A stretch of 24,679 nucleotides of DNA from a virus, in IMG/VR virus record IMGVR_UViG_3300046450_002841, positions 1-24,679 of that record; one strand, 5' to 3'. Under the pieces are notes generated by a model that saw nothing but the letters and a program-made list of their open reading frames with translations, did not search any database and was not told the DNA's origin. Shown here one piece after another: positions 13,522 to 20,631 of this stretch (within the stretch, counting starts at the first letter, position 1; every line of letters starts with the position of its first letter). The translations under genes were made by a program, and so were the position numbers.

Positions 13522-14438
13522 TGGATGTAAAGAGCATACTCTTAGACGTCGGCTACTCTAACATTAAAGATAACGGCCGAGAACTAAGAATGAGACCCAT
13601 TTACAGGGACTCAGGAAACGACTCAGTGCTTTCTGTAAGGAAAGACACCGGGCACTTCATTGACTTCAGTAAATCCGTTAGCGGTTCCTTCGAGTACCTA
13701 ATACAATTGTCCTTGGGGCTTAAAAGCGTTGACGAAGCCAAGCGGCACCTTCAAGACAAATGGTCTATTACGACTATAGAAAGAGATCACAGACCAACGG
13801 TAGAAAGTTTAAAAATTTTTCCACAGACCTACCTTACCAAACTCATCCCTAATCACAAATACTGGAAAGACAGAGGCGTTGCCAAGGAGACCATAGAGAC
13901 CTTCGAGGGTGGAGTCGTAGAGAACGGCACCATGGCCAATAGATATGTATTTCCTATTTTCAATTCAAGGCGAGACCTCATTGGACTGACCGGCAGGGTA
14001 ATCAATGAACCCCAAAACAAAAAAACCCCGAAATGGCTACACAAAGGTAAGACTTCTGAATGGAAATACCCACTTCAGTATAACTATAACTCCATAAAAG
14101 AAAAAAAAGAAATCTTCCTTATAGAAAGCATCGGAGACATGCTGGCAATGTGGGGAGGCGGAGTGAAAAACACCCTGATAGTCTTTGGCCTTAACCTGTC
14201 CCCCTCAATAATGAGTTTATTAATTAAATTGAACTTAAATAAAATTTTTATTTCTTTTAATAATGACTCCTATAATAACAACGCAGGGAACAAGGCTGCG
14301 GTAAAGGCTAAAAAGAAACTAAGCAAACACTTTGACCCTGAAGACGTAGAAATTCACTTGCCTAAGAAAAACGATTTCGGGGAAATGAGCCCTGAAGAAA
14401 TACAAGAATGGATGATAAGCAATTTTGCGAAGAAGTAA
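13521..14438 (+). CDS. DNA primase (Toprim-type), cysteine-free
   Basis: The 305-residue primase makes RNA primers for the helicase encoded just before it. The N-terminal part, from about LRMRPIYRDSG to HFIDFSKSVSG, occupies the place of a CHC2-type zinc ribbon, but the whole protein has no Cys, so no Zn is bound by cysteines. The middle region (NHKYWKDRGVAKETIETF, YVFPIFNSRRDLIGLTGRVI) is the RNA-polymerase-like N-domain. The Toprim core shows FLIESIGDMLAMW (acidic Glu in place) and FISFNNDSYNNNAGNKAA in place of the usual DxD loop (DNDxxG), so the metal site is partly altered. Overlap with dnaB is 1 nt and with the next ORF 31 nt. Confidence 0.85.
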   Translation: MDVKSILLDVGYSNIKDNGRELRMRPIYRDSGNDSVLSVRKDTGHFIDFSKSVSGSFEYLIQLSLGLKSVDEAKRHLQDKWSITTIERDHRPTVESLKIFPQTYLTKLIPNHKYWKDRGVAKETIETFEGGVVENGTMANRYVFPIFNSRRDLIGLTGRVINEPQNKKTPKWLHKGKTSEWKYPLQYNYNSIKEKKEIFLIESIGDMLAMWGGGVKNTLIVFGLNLSPSIMSLLIKLNLNKIFISFNNDSYNNNAGNKAAVKAKKKLSKHFDPEDVEIHLPKKNDFGEMSPEEIQEWMISNFAKK

Positions 14439-14647
14439 GGAGGGTCCTTAAGGAAATTGGGCCAGAAGGCAAGAATATCCTTAGGAAAATATTAAAAGAA
14501 CAAGACAGGCACAACAGCCACAGTATCTGGAGATACAAGACTCAAAAACACGAAGAAGCCTACAACCGAATACTGAAGTTTAGAAGGCTCAAAAATTTAG
14601 TTGAATACCTACTTAATCTAGGCGAGGATAACAAAGAAGAAAGATGA
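14408..14647 (+). CDS. Small charged unknown protein
   Basis: This 79-residue, highly charged protein (MDDKQFCEEVRRVLKEIG, then KHEEAYNRILKFRRLKNLVE) is probably all helical, with one Cys. It overlaps the end of the primase gene by 31 nt and the VOC gene by 4 nt (ATGA). I do not recognise a family, so nothing more than co-expression can be said. Confidence 0.55.
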   Translation: MDDKQFCEEVRRVLKEIGPEGKNILRKILKEQDRHNSHSIWRYKTQKHEEAYNRILKFRRLKNLVEYLLNLGEDNKEER

Positions 14648-15201
14648 GACTAGACCACATAGCCTACAGAGTAGACGATAGGCGTAAAAGCGTCGCTTTT
14701 TTTACTGAGGCTTTTGGGTACAAGCTTGGCACAGAATTCCAAATTGAGTTCGACGACAGATCTAAAGCAGATTGCGTAGCTCTAGTGCCGCCAGAGACGA
14801 GGAGCGCGAACACCGAGCTTTGGGCTTACTTTTCCCTGCAAGCCACTTCCCATAAGCCCATTAAGTCTGAATACCATGCTCCACCAGAAATTTTCGTAAG
14901 CGACGGCTCTGAGGGTTCAATCGTCGGGAACTGGGTGAAGGAAAGGGGAGGGGTCGGAGGGATACACCACATAGCTTATCAAGTAGATGACGTAAAGGCA
15001 GTCATGGCCGAATGGAAAGAGAAAGGGTACGCCGAGTTCTACACGGAAGAGCCTATTACCTGCAAAAACCCAAACCTCACCCAAGCGTTTACCAAGCCAT
15101 CAAAACTAACGGGAGTAATGTATGAATTCATCGACAGGGAAGGCGCAGGATTTTGCGAAGACAGCGTTAAAAAACTTATGGAAAGCACCAAGAAAACTTG
15201 A
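14644..15201 (+). CDS. VOC-family metalloenzyme, HPPD-like
   Basis: This 185-residue protein has two VOC repeats. The first starts MRLDHIAYRVDD (His5 as possible metal ligand), and the second GGIHHIAYQVDDV (His109). The end reads LTQAFTKPS, then MYEFIDREGAGFCEDSVKKL with Glu161. The His-His-Glu set and the 'LxQxFT...FEFIxREGxxGF...KxL' C-terminal block are those of 4-hydroxyphenylpyruvate dioxygenase and hydroxymandelate synthase, Fe(II)-dependent oxygenases of 2-oxo acids. It is about half the size of HPPD (~350), so it is a minimal member and its substrate is not known. Glyoxalase-type chemistry is an alternative. It opens a metabolic island; the stop is 1 nt before the aldehyde dehydrogenase ATG. 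Confidence 0.7.
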   Translation: MRLDHIAYRVDDRRKSVAFFTEAFGYKLGTEFQIEFDDRSKADCVALVPPETRSANTELWAYFSLQATSHKPIKSEYHAPPEIFVSDGSEGSIVGNWVKERGGVGGIHHIAYQVDDVKAVMAEWKEKGYAEFYTEEPITCKNPNLTQAFTKPSKLTGVMYEFIDREGAGFCEDSVKKLMESTKKT

Positions 15202-15202
15202 T

Positions 15203-16741
15203 ATGAGAGACTACGAAGGAAGAAACTACATAAACGGTGAATGGCGTAAGCCCGAACACGAAACATACTCCAAGGTTAACCCGTCAACCGGAAAACATAT
15301 GGGGCTTTTCCCTGATAGCAAAAAACCAGTAGTACATGACGCTTATGTAGCAGCAAGAGAAGCTTTCGATGACTGGAGAAAAGTTAGCAGATTTACTCGA
15401 TCAGACTACATGTATCGAGTCTCTCAGATAATTGAGAGAAGAAGGGAAGATTTAGCTAAAGCTATCTCTCTAGAGACTGGAAAAAATTATAACGAAAGCA
15501 TCGCTGAGGTGAACGAAGCTCTTCATATGGCCCAGTTTACATTCGGGTCGGGTCGATATTCTCACGGCGAAGTCGTGTCGTCAGAAATACAAGATAAAGA
15601 TTCTTACATGTTAAGAAGGCCCAAGGGGGTTATCGCCATCATTTCCCCCTTTAATTTCCCCCTAGCTATAGGAGCCTACTGGTGTGCAGCACCAGCTATA
15701 GTAGAAGGAAACACCGTTATCCTAAAGCCATCGGAAGACGCTCCCTTGTCCACCGAGTTGGCGGTTCAAATCTACGAAGAAGCCGGCTTACCCAAGGGGG
15801 TGGTTAATTTAATTCACGGCAAAGGCGAGACGGGTGACGCATTAATACATGAAGACGTTGACCATATCTGTTTCACCGGAAGCGCCGAAGTAGGCCAGCA
15901 CATAAGGAAGACTGCTGCGGAAAGCTGGCATAAAACGACCTCTTGCGAAATGGGAAGCAAGTCCGCTTGCATTGTTTTCGATGACGTTGAAATTTCCCTA
16001 GCGTTAGAAGCCACGATAGCCAGCGCCTTTAAGCTTTCCGGACAGAGGTGCGTCTCTTCTAGTAGAATATTAGTGCAGCGAACCATCTATGACGACTTTT
16101 CCAGAAGATTCGCAGAGGAAGCTTCTAGGCTGAAAACCGGAAACCCACTTAAACCTAACTCAGGAACCTCTGGCTGCCCAGACGGCACAATCTGGGAAGA
16201 GGTAGTCCCCAACGACGACATATATTACGGCCCAATCATAAACGAGCAAGGATTCAATAAAGTTAAACGCTACAACGAATTAGTAGCGGAGGACAGCCGG
16301 GTGGAGGTTCTATTAAGCCCGACCTACAGCGGAAGTGACCGGTCTTACTATTCTACACCAATGGTGTACAGGTGCGAATGGCTAGGTCCTGACGCTAAAT
16401 TTCTTAGAAACGAAGTCTTCGGCCCTCATGTAGCTATTGTACCTTTTGACACCTTAAGCGATGCAATTAATATTTATAATGATACAGATTACGGTCTTGC
16501 CGTAGGCGTGCTTACGAACGACTTTCGCAAAGCGCGAGTGTTACGAGACGAATGCGAAGCGGGAATGATTTATTGGAACGGCGGATCCATAGCTGCTGAG
16601 TCCCACCTTGCTTTCGGCGGAGTTAAAAAATCAGGAAACGGATTCCCCAGTGCAGCCAGAACATTCAGATCGGTAACCCACGAAATAAGCTGGACTGTTA
16701 ATCATGCGGACAAGCTCACGTTTCCCCAAGGAATGAAATAA
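15203..16741 (+). CDS. NAD(P)-dependent aldehyde dehydrogenase, probably aminoadipate semialdehyde-type
   Basis: The 512-residue enzyme has full ALDH motifs: IISPFNFPLAIGAYW with the oxyanion Asn, GNTVILKPSEDAPLS, GKGETGDAL, CFTGSAEVGQHI, CEMGSKSACIVFDD with Glu249, SGQRCVSSSRILV with catalytic Cys283 (34 residues after Glu249, as in ALDH2), NEVFGPHVAIVPFD, and HLAFGGVKKSGNGF near the end. It would oxidise a semialdehyde to an acid. The paired lysine 6-dehydrogenase-like gene suggests alpha-aminoadipate semialdehyde (ALDH7-type reaction), but glutamate or succinate semialdehyde cannot be excluded. The ATG at 15203 is chosen because upstream codons overlap the VOC gene. There is only one nucleotide between them, so they are co-transcribed. 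Confidence 0.88.
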   Translation: MRDYEGRNYINGEWRKPEHETYSKVNPSTGKHMGLFPDSKKPVVHDAYVAAREAFDDWRKVSRFTRSDYMYRVSQIIERRREDLAKAISLETGKNYNESIAEVNEALHMAQFTFGSGRYSHGEVVSSEIQDKDSYMLRRPKGVIAIISPFNFPLAIGAYWCAAPAIVEGNTVILKPSEDAPLSTELAVQIYEEAGLPKGVVNLIHGKGETGDALIHEDVDHICFTGSAEVGQHIRKTAAESWHKTTSCEMGSKSACIVFDDVEISLALEATIASAFKLSGQRCVSSSRILVQRTIYDDFSRRFAEEASRLKTGNPLKPNSGTSGCPDGTIWEEVVPNDDIYYGPIINEQGFNKVKRYNELVAEDSRVEVLLSPTYSGSDRSYYSTPMVYRCEWLGPDAKFLRNEVFGPHVAIVPFDTLSDAINIYNDTDYGLAVGVLTNDFRKARVLRDECEAGMIYWNGGSIAAESHLAFGGVKKSGNGFPSAARTFRSVTHEISWTVNHADKLTFPQGMK

Positions 16742-16765
16742 ACGACAAGAAGTATAACGCAAAAA

Positions 16766-17134
16766 ATGAATTTTCATGAATCAGACAGGCTGGCCCCAAA
16801 AGGAGAAGAGAAAGTGGTCCTAGTAGACATAGACGAAACGGTTTGTTGCTATGGAAAAAAACGCCAATACGATTTAGCTATCCCAATCGATAAAAATATA
16901 CAAAAAATAAACAACCTGTACGACGAAGGCTGGAAAGTCATATACTGGACTGCCAGAGGCGGATCGCCTAAATCCAAGGCCGCAGGTAGATGTTATTATG
17001 ATTTTACTTGGAGACAGCTTGAGCAGTGGGGGTGTAAATTCCACGAATTGTCTACCGGAACAAAAGGAAACTTCATTAAGCCCCCCTTCGACCTAGTGAT
17101 AGATGACAAGGCCAAGCGAATAGAAGAGGTCTAA
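16766..17134 (+). CDS. HAD-superfamily phosphatase
   Basis: The 122-residue protein shows HAD motif I LVDIDETVC (Asp21 and Asp23), motif II VIYWTARGG (Thr), a TWRQLEQWG segment, and a C-terminal DLVIDDKAKRI (motif IV-like Asp-Asp). This is a compact, cap-less HAD of the type phages use as nucleotide or sugar phosphatases. The substrate cannot be read from sequence. It follows the aldehyde dehydrogenase by 24 nt. The TATAAC 7 nt before the ATG lacks a -35, so I take it as part of the same transcript. Confidence 0.8.
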   Translation: MNFHESDRLAPKGEEKVVLVDIDETVCCYGKKRQYDLAIPIDKNIQKINNLYDEGWKVIYWTARGGSPKSKAAGRCYYDFTWRQLEQWGCKFHELSTGTKGNFIKPPFDLVIDDKAKRIEEV

Positions 17135-17194
17135 CGTCTATTCGTAAAAATAACCTAAGAATGGAAGAGAGTATTTCAAAAAAAACGAAACGTC

Positions 17195-17338
17195 ATGAAC
17201 AAAAAGAGCTGGAAAGACCTATTTATTGGGACATCGCTAATGTCTTTATCTATTTTTTTATATTTTAATAGCCTGTACACGACTGAGGTCGCCCTGTTAA
17301 TAGTAATACTGGCCCTATGGGGGTTGGAATTTTTCTAA
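17195..17338 (+). CDS. Small membrane protein, 47 residues
   Basis: This short ORF begins MNKKSWKDLFIGTSLMSLSI, has a first hydrophobic helix over about residues 10-28, and a second (EVALLIVILALWGLEFF). It is probably a two-helix membrane peptide with a basic N-terminus facing the cytoplasm. Its stop is 1 nt before the next ATG (17340), an operon-like fit. A second ORF, 17161-17268 (MEESISKKTKRHEQ...), overlaps it in another frame with a hydrophobic end. The present one is preferred because it ends exactly at the next gene. Function unknown. Confidence 0.5.
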   Translation: MNKKSWKDLFIGTSLMSLSIFLYFNSLYTTEVALLIVILALWGLEFF

Positions 17339-17339
17339 A

Positions 17340-17573
17340 ATGAAAAAAGAAAATAATTTCATCAATAAGCTCAAGTCCCCCATCCCTCCACACTTGACCC
17401 CCGAAGAAAGGGAGCAGTGGGAAAAAGACGCGGAATGGGAACGACAGGAGCGCCAAAGAAGAAAAAGAGAAGGGATGTACTCAGGCCGGCGAAGCGATGG
17501 TTTTGTTTCTAGAATCTTCAAGAAACTAGCTCCCAACGACAAAAAAGATGGAAACATTGGATACGGACCCTGA
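17340..17573 (+). CDS. Small charged protein of unknown function
   Basis: This 77-residue protein has an LKSPIPPHLTPEEREQWEKD segment, a short run of Arg/Glu-rich helix (WERQERQRRKREG), and a basic Gly/Ser/Arg tail ending NIGYGP. It looks like a partly disordered nucleic-acid- or protein-binding peptide. No family is recognised. It starts 1 nt after the small membrane protein's stop and is followed after 17 nt by the dehydrogenase gene. Confidence 0.55.
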   Translation: MKKENNFINKLKSPIPPHLTPEEREQWEKDAEWERQERQRRKREGMYSGRRSDGFVSRIFKKLAPNDKKDGNIGYGP

Positions 17574-17585
17574 TACAGCGATAAT
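17557..17585 (+). promoter_or_regulatory. Possible promoter of the lysine-dehydrogenase-like gene
   Basis: TTGGAT (17557-17562), a 17-nt spacer and GATAAT (17580-17585) lie 5 nt before the ATG at 17591. The spacer differs by one from the 16 nt of the others and the -35 is weak, so this is tentative. Confidence 0.3.
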
Positions 17586-17590
17586 AAAGC

Positions 17591-18748
17591 ATGGAGCAAA
17601 AACCTAGAGCAGTAGTCTGCGGCGTTGGCCACATCGGAAAAGCTATCATTTTTTGCATGACCAAGCTAGGGTTTCACGTAATCGCCTTAGACCGAGACAA
17701 AGATGCGGCTAAGCACTTGCCCGACCAGTTGTTCGATTTCCTAGTGACTCCCAATCAAGAATCCATGGAAAAGGCTATTTTACTATCCCAACCCCACGTA
17801 GTAATATCCTCCCTGCCCTACCACCAGACGCAACAGGTTGCAGAATACTGCATAAGAAACAAACATAATTACTGCGACCTAGGAGGGAAAGTCAGGGTAT
17901 CTCAAAAAATTAACCAACTCGCCAACTCAAGCGGAAATTCTCCCGACGGCTTTCACGTCTTTACCGACCTAGGGCTAGCTCCGGGATGGGTTAACATTTT
18001 AGCCGAACACGGAAGGAAACAATTGCATGGAAAATTTAAAGATATTAAAAATATAAAAATGATGGTGGGAGGCATACCTGATCAACCCCGAAACCCACCG
18101 TTGAATTACGTCATGACTTGGTCGCTAGATGGACTAATAAATGAATATAAAGATAAATGTAAAATATTAATCAATGGTCAAGAAAGCTGGGTTGACGGCA
18201 TGGAAGGCCTTGAAGAAGTTAACACTAAATCTCGCGGCGATCTGGAAGCGTTCTACACTAGCGGTGGAGCGTCCCACTCAATAGAATCAATGAAATCCGC
18301 GGGTGTACAAAACTGTTCCTACAAAACCCTAAGGTATAAAGGGCATCGTGACATAGTGCGATTCCTAATAAAAGATTCCAAACTCAGCCAAGAATGCCTA
18401 GGGGAGCTATTCAAAAATACCGTTACTCATGGCGTTAGAGTTTTAGATATAGTCATAATTAAGGTTACGATAGACGCGGGAGACACGTCTTGGGATCAAG
18501 AACTCTTAATTCCTAACGGTAGCGTGTTCTCCGCTATGCAAAAATCTACCGCCTTCGCGATATCTTCTGTTGCGAAAATGATGGCTGAAAATTTCTTTAA
18601 AAAAAACGCGGCACAACACGGGGACCACCACGACGAAACACCGATAGCTTTATCCTACAAAGACGTAGACTATAAAGAATTCATGAAGAACGTAAACTTC
18701 TTGAGGGTAGAGACAGATGTCCTCGACGGCCCCTATGAGCAGGATTGA
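17591..18748 (+). CDS. Lysine 6-dehydrogenase / saccharopine dehydrogenase-family enzyme
   Basis: This 385-residue NAD(P)-dependent oxidoreductase has an N-terminal Rossmann motif CGVGHIG and LDRDKDA (acidic residue after strand 2, favouring NAD). These are followed by VVISSLPYHQT, NYCDLGGKV, FTDLGLAPGWVNILA, MVGGIPDQP, FYTSGGASHSIES and KTLRYKGHRD. The order and length fit L-lysine 6-dehydrogenase (about 385 residues) and its saccharopine dehydrogenase relatives. The 'DLGxAPGxxNIL...VGGIP' and 'TSGGxS...KTxRYxGH' blocks are the best support. The product would be aminoadipate semialdehyde, the substrate suggested for the aldehyde dehydrogenase 0.8 kb upstream. Carboxynorspermidine or saccharopine dehydrogenase activities remain possible. 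A 41-residue membrane peptide overlaps its end by 14 nt. Confidence 0.82.
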   Translation: MEQKPRAVVCGVGHIGKAIIFCMTKLGFHVIALDRDKDAAKHLPDQLFDFLVTPNQESMEKAILLSQPHVVISSLPYHQTQQVAEYCIRNKHNYCDLGGKVRVSQKINQLANSSGNSPDGFHVFTDLGLAPGWVNILAEHGRKQLHGKFKDIKNIKMMVGGIPDQPRNPPLNYVMTWSLDGLINEYKDKCKILINGQESWVDGMEGLEEVNTKSRGDLEAFYTSGGASHSIESMKSAGVQNCSYKTLRYKGHRDIVRFLIKDSKLSQECLGELFKNTVTHGVRVLDIVIIKVTIDAGDTSWDQELLIPNGSVFSAMQKSTAFAISSVAKMMAENFFKKNAAQHGDHHDETPIALSYKDVDYKEFMKNVNFLRVETDVLDGPYEQD

Positions 18749-18860
18749 CTCGGGCCTTTCCTTCGTCTGGATTACGCTACTTACCGCTTTCTACTTAGTG
18801 GCTTCAATTTTTTGTTTTTTTTATGTTGCAATTAAAGAAAACCTTGGTAGACTTAAATAG
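18735..18860 (+). CDS. Small membrane protein, 41 residues
   Basis: The ORF reads MSRIDSGLSFVWITLLTAFY and on, with a single hydrophobic helix (FVWITLLTAFYLVASIFCFF) and a short basic tail (IKENLGRLK). It overlaps the dehydrogenase stop by 14 nt, and its stop is 6 nt before the nuclease ATG. The -35/-10 of the next promoter lies inside it. Function unknown; it could also be non-coding, but the codon pattern and membrane character support it. Confidence 0.45.
   Translation: MSRIDSGLSFVWITLLTAFYLVASIFCFFYVAIKENLGRLK
18826..18853 (+). promoter_or_regulatory. Sigma-70-type promoter before the RecB-like nuclease
   Basis: TTGCAA (18826-18831), a 16-nt spacer and TAGACT (18848-18853) lie 13 nt before the ATG at 18867. 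AGGAGG (18859-18864) directly before the ATG could be a ribosome-binding site, though it is only 2 nt away and RNA starting near 18860 would lack part of it. Confidence 0.45.
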
Positions 18861-18866
18861 GAGGTT

Positions 18867-19850
18867 ATGATAGAAAAAAATAAAAGAATCCTGTCTGCGT
18901 CAAGGATCAAAACGCTCGAAAGCTGCAGTTGGTCGTACTGGTGTAACTATCACCTTAAAGTGCCCCAGAGAGGCAATGACGGCGCAAGGAGAGGCACCGT
19001 GTGCCACTTAATCTTCGAGTGCCTACTGAAGCAGAGACATAAAAAACACTACGATTTAATAATGAAAGAGTCTAACACGGAAGCTAGTAAGTCCGTGGTA
19101 GCCTTGGTTAAAAAAGGCCTCAAGAGAGAGGGAGCCTTCTCCAAGGAAAACTTTGAGCTATGCATGAAGATGATCTTAGTAGCCTTAAACCAAGACTTCT
19201 ACGGCACAGGAGAAGAGCTGGAGCCAGCCGCCCCAGAGCTAGAGTTCCTCTTGGAGAATAAAAATCCCAAATACAGGATAAGGGGATTCATAGATAAAAC
19301 TCTCAGGTATAAAGATAAAGTAAAAATCATAGATTACAAGACGAGTAAATACAAGTTTAAAGGCGATGAACTTACGGCCAACGTCCAAGCGATGGCATAC
19401 ACTCTGGCTTCTAGAAAAAAACTATTTCCTAAAATAAAAAACGTGGAGGTAGAGTTCCAATTCCTAAAATTCCCCAGACAACCACTCCAGCAAGTCAAGA
19501 GCTCTGAGGAGCAACTAAAAGGTTTCGAACACTACTTAGCTCATGTTTATAAAATTATAAATAATTTTGATAATGACACGGCTAGGACAAATTTCGCCGT
19601 AGATTCGAACAAAAACAGATGGCTCTGTAAGGCTGGAGCGACATGGAGATGCCCTTACCTTGACCCCGTAGACTACTACGCCATTAAAAACGATTTTGAC
19701 GAAGTGGTAACAACTGCTTTCGAGGAGAAAGGTCTTCGCCCCTTAAGGAAAGGGGAAAAGCTAGTTAAACTAAGGTACGAAGGGTGTCCGGCTCACACCT
19801 ACTCAGATACATCCTTCGGAACAAAAGACGACCCCTTTGATTGGGCTTGA
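18867..19850 (+). CDS. RecB/Cas4-like PD-(D/E)XK exonuclease
   Basis: The 327-residue protein has SASRIKTLESCSWSYW at the start (the RecB-type S/T-xSRI motif with Cys20), RRGTVCHLIFE (helix with the conserved His), RGFIDKTL with Asp143, KIIDYKTSKYK with Asp156-x-Lys158 as the catalytic D-x-K, and ANVQAMAYTLA (QAxxY motif). Late cysteines (WLCK, WRCPYLD, YEGCPAH) with Cys20 could hold a 4Fe-4S cluster as in AddB, Cas4 and related phage exonucleases. It probably resects DNA ends for recombination or degrades host DNA. It starts a block that runs directly into the polymerase genes, with the next promoter overlapping its stop codon. Confidence 0.8.
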   Translation: MIEKNKRILSASRIKTLESCSWSYWCNYHLKVPQRGNDGARRGTVCHLIFECLLKQRHKKHYDLIMKESNTEASKSVVALVKKGLKREGAFSKENFELCMKMILVALNQDFYGTGEELEPAAPELEFLLENKNPKYRIRGFIDKTLRYKDKVKIIDYKTSKYKFKGDELTANVQAMAYTLASRKKLFPKIKNVEVEFQFLKFPRQPLQQVKSSEEQLKGFEHYLAHVYKIINNFDNDTARTNFAVDSNKNRWLCKAGATWRCPYLDPVDYYAIKNDFDEVVTTAFEEKGLRPLRKGEKLVKLRYEGCPAHTYSDTSFGTKDDPFDWA

Positions 19851-19874
19851 CATTCTAAAAAAAAATAAGACAAT
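19847..19874 (+). promoter_or_regulatory. Sigma-70-type promoter of the split polymerase operon, leaderless
   Basis: TTGACA (19847-19852), a 16-nt spacer and GACAAT (19869-19874) lie 7 nt before the ATG at 19882. The -10 is weak at two positions but the -35 is perfect. It overlaps the stop codon of the nuclease gene. Confidence 0.5.
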
Positions 19875-19881
19875 AGAAGCA

Positions 19882-20631
19882 ATGGATGACTTAATTCCTT
19901 TATTCAAAACCCACTACAGTCTAGGGAAATCTATATTAAATTTAAGCTTATCAGAAAACGGTCCTGATGAGTCGGACTCTGTTTTCCTGATCTTAAAGGA
20001 AAAGAAAATGAAAGAACTGGTTCTGGTGGAGGACTGCATGACGGGATTCCTAGAGGCCTATAATAATTGCAAGGAGCAAGGAGTGAAGTTGGCCTTCGGT
20101 CTTCGCCTTACGGTCTGCTCAGATATGGAAGAAAAGTCTCCCGACTCACTTAAGACCAACAACAAGGTGATAATTTTTGCAAAGAATAACTCTGGATACA
20201 ATAAATTAATAAAAATATTCTCGCTCGCAGCTAGGAAAGGTTTTTATTACGAGCCCAGAATAGACTATAAACATCTAAGAGATAGATGGGACGACTCAAA
20301 ATTAATGATGGCCATACCGTTTTACGATTCTTACATCTTTAAAAATACTTTAGAGAACAACATGTGTGTTCCGGAGTTCGACTTCACTGACCCTACGTAC
20401 TTTCTGGAAGACAACAACCTCCCCTTTGACGAGTTAATAAGCGACAAGACGACTAACGTAGCAAGCAAAACGCAAAAGACACAAAGCGTTTACTACAAGA
20501 ACAAAAAAGACTTCAAAGCTTACCTAACGTTCAGATGCATAAATAATAGAAGTACCCTAGATAAACCTCAACTAGAGCACATGACTAGCAATGAGTTTTG
20601 CGTGGAAGGATGGATGGAAAAGAATGGATGA
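19882..20631 (+). CDS. DNA polymerase III alpha PHP-domain fragment gene
   Basis: This 249-residue protein corresponds to the N-terminal part of DnaE-type polymerases. It has PLFKTHYSLGKSIL (PHP start), LVEDCMTGFLEAYNNCKEQ, VKLAFGLRLTV, IIFAKNNSGYNKLIKIFSLA, GFYYEPRIDYKHL, and ends in a DFKAYLTFRCINNRSTL, NEFCVEGWMEK segment. This last matches the region that in DnaE is followed directly by the polymerase part. The normal PHP metal site is degraded (Cys instead of His in VEDC, few His), so it probably has a structural role. The gene stops with an 8-nt overlap into the exonuclease gene, so the alpha subunit is split here. The start at 19882 is set by the promoter; TTG at 19837 is unlikely. Confidence 0.85.
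   Translation: MDDLIPLFKTHYSLGKSILNLSLSENGPDESDSVFLILKEKKMKELVLVEDCMTGFLEAYNNCKEQGVKLAFGLRLTVCSDMEEKSPDSLKTNNKVIIFAKNNSGYNKLIKIFSLAARKGFYYEPRIDYKHLRDRWDDSKLMMAIPFYDSYIFKNTLENNMCVPEFDFTDPTYFLEDNNLPFDELISDKTTNVASKTQKTQSVYYKNKKDFKAYLTFRCINNRSTLDKPQLEHMTSNEFCVEGWMEKNG

Noticed and set aside
16753-16758. TATAAC 7 nt before the HAD phosphatase ATG
   Set aside because: There is no TTG-type -35 at 16 or 17 nt upstream, so it was not called a promoter.
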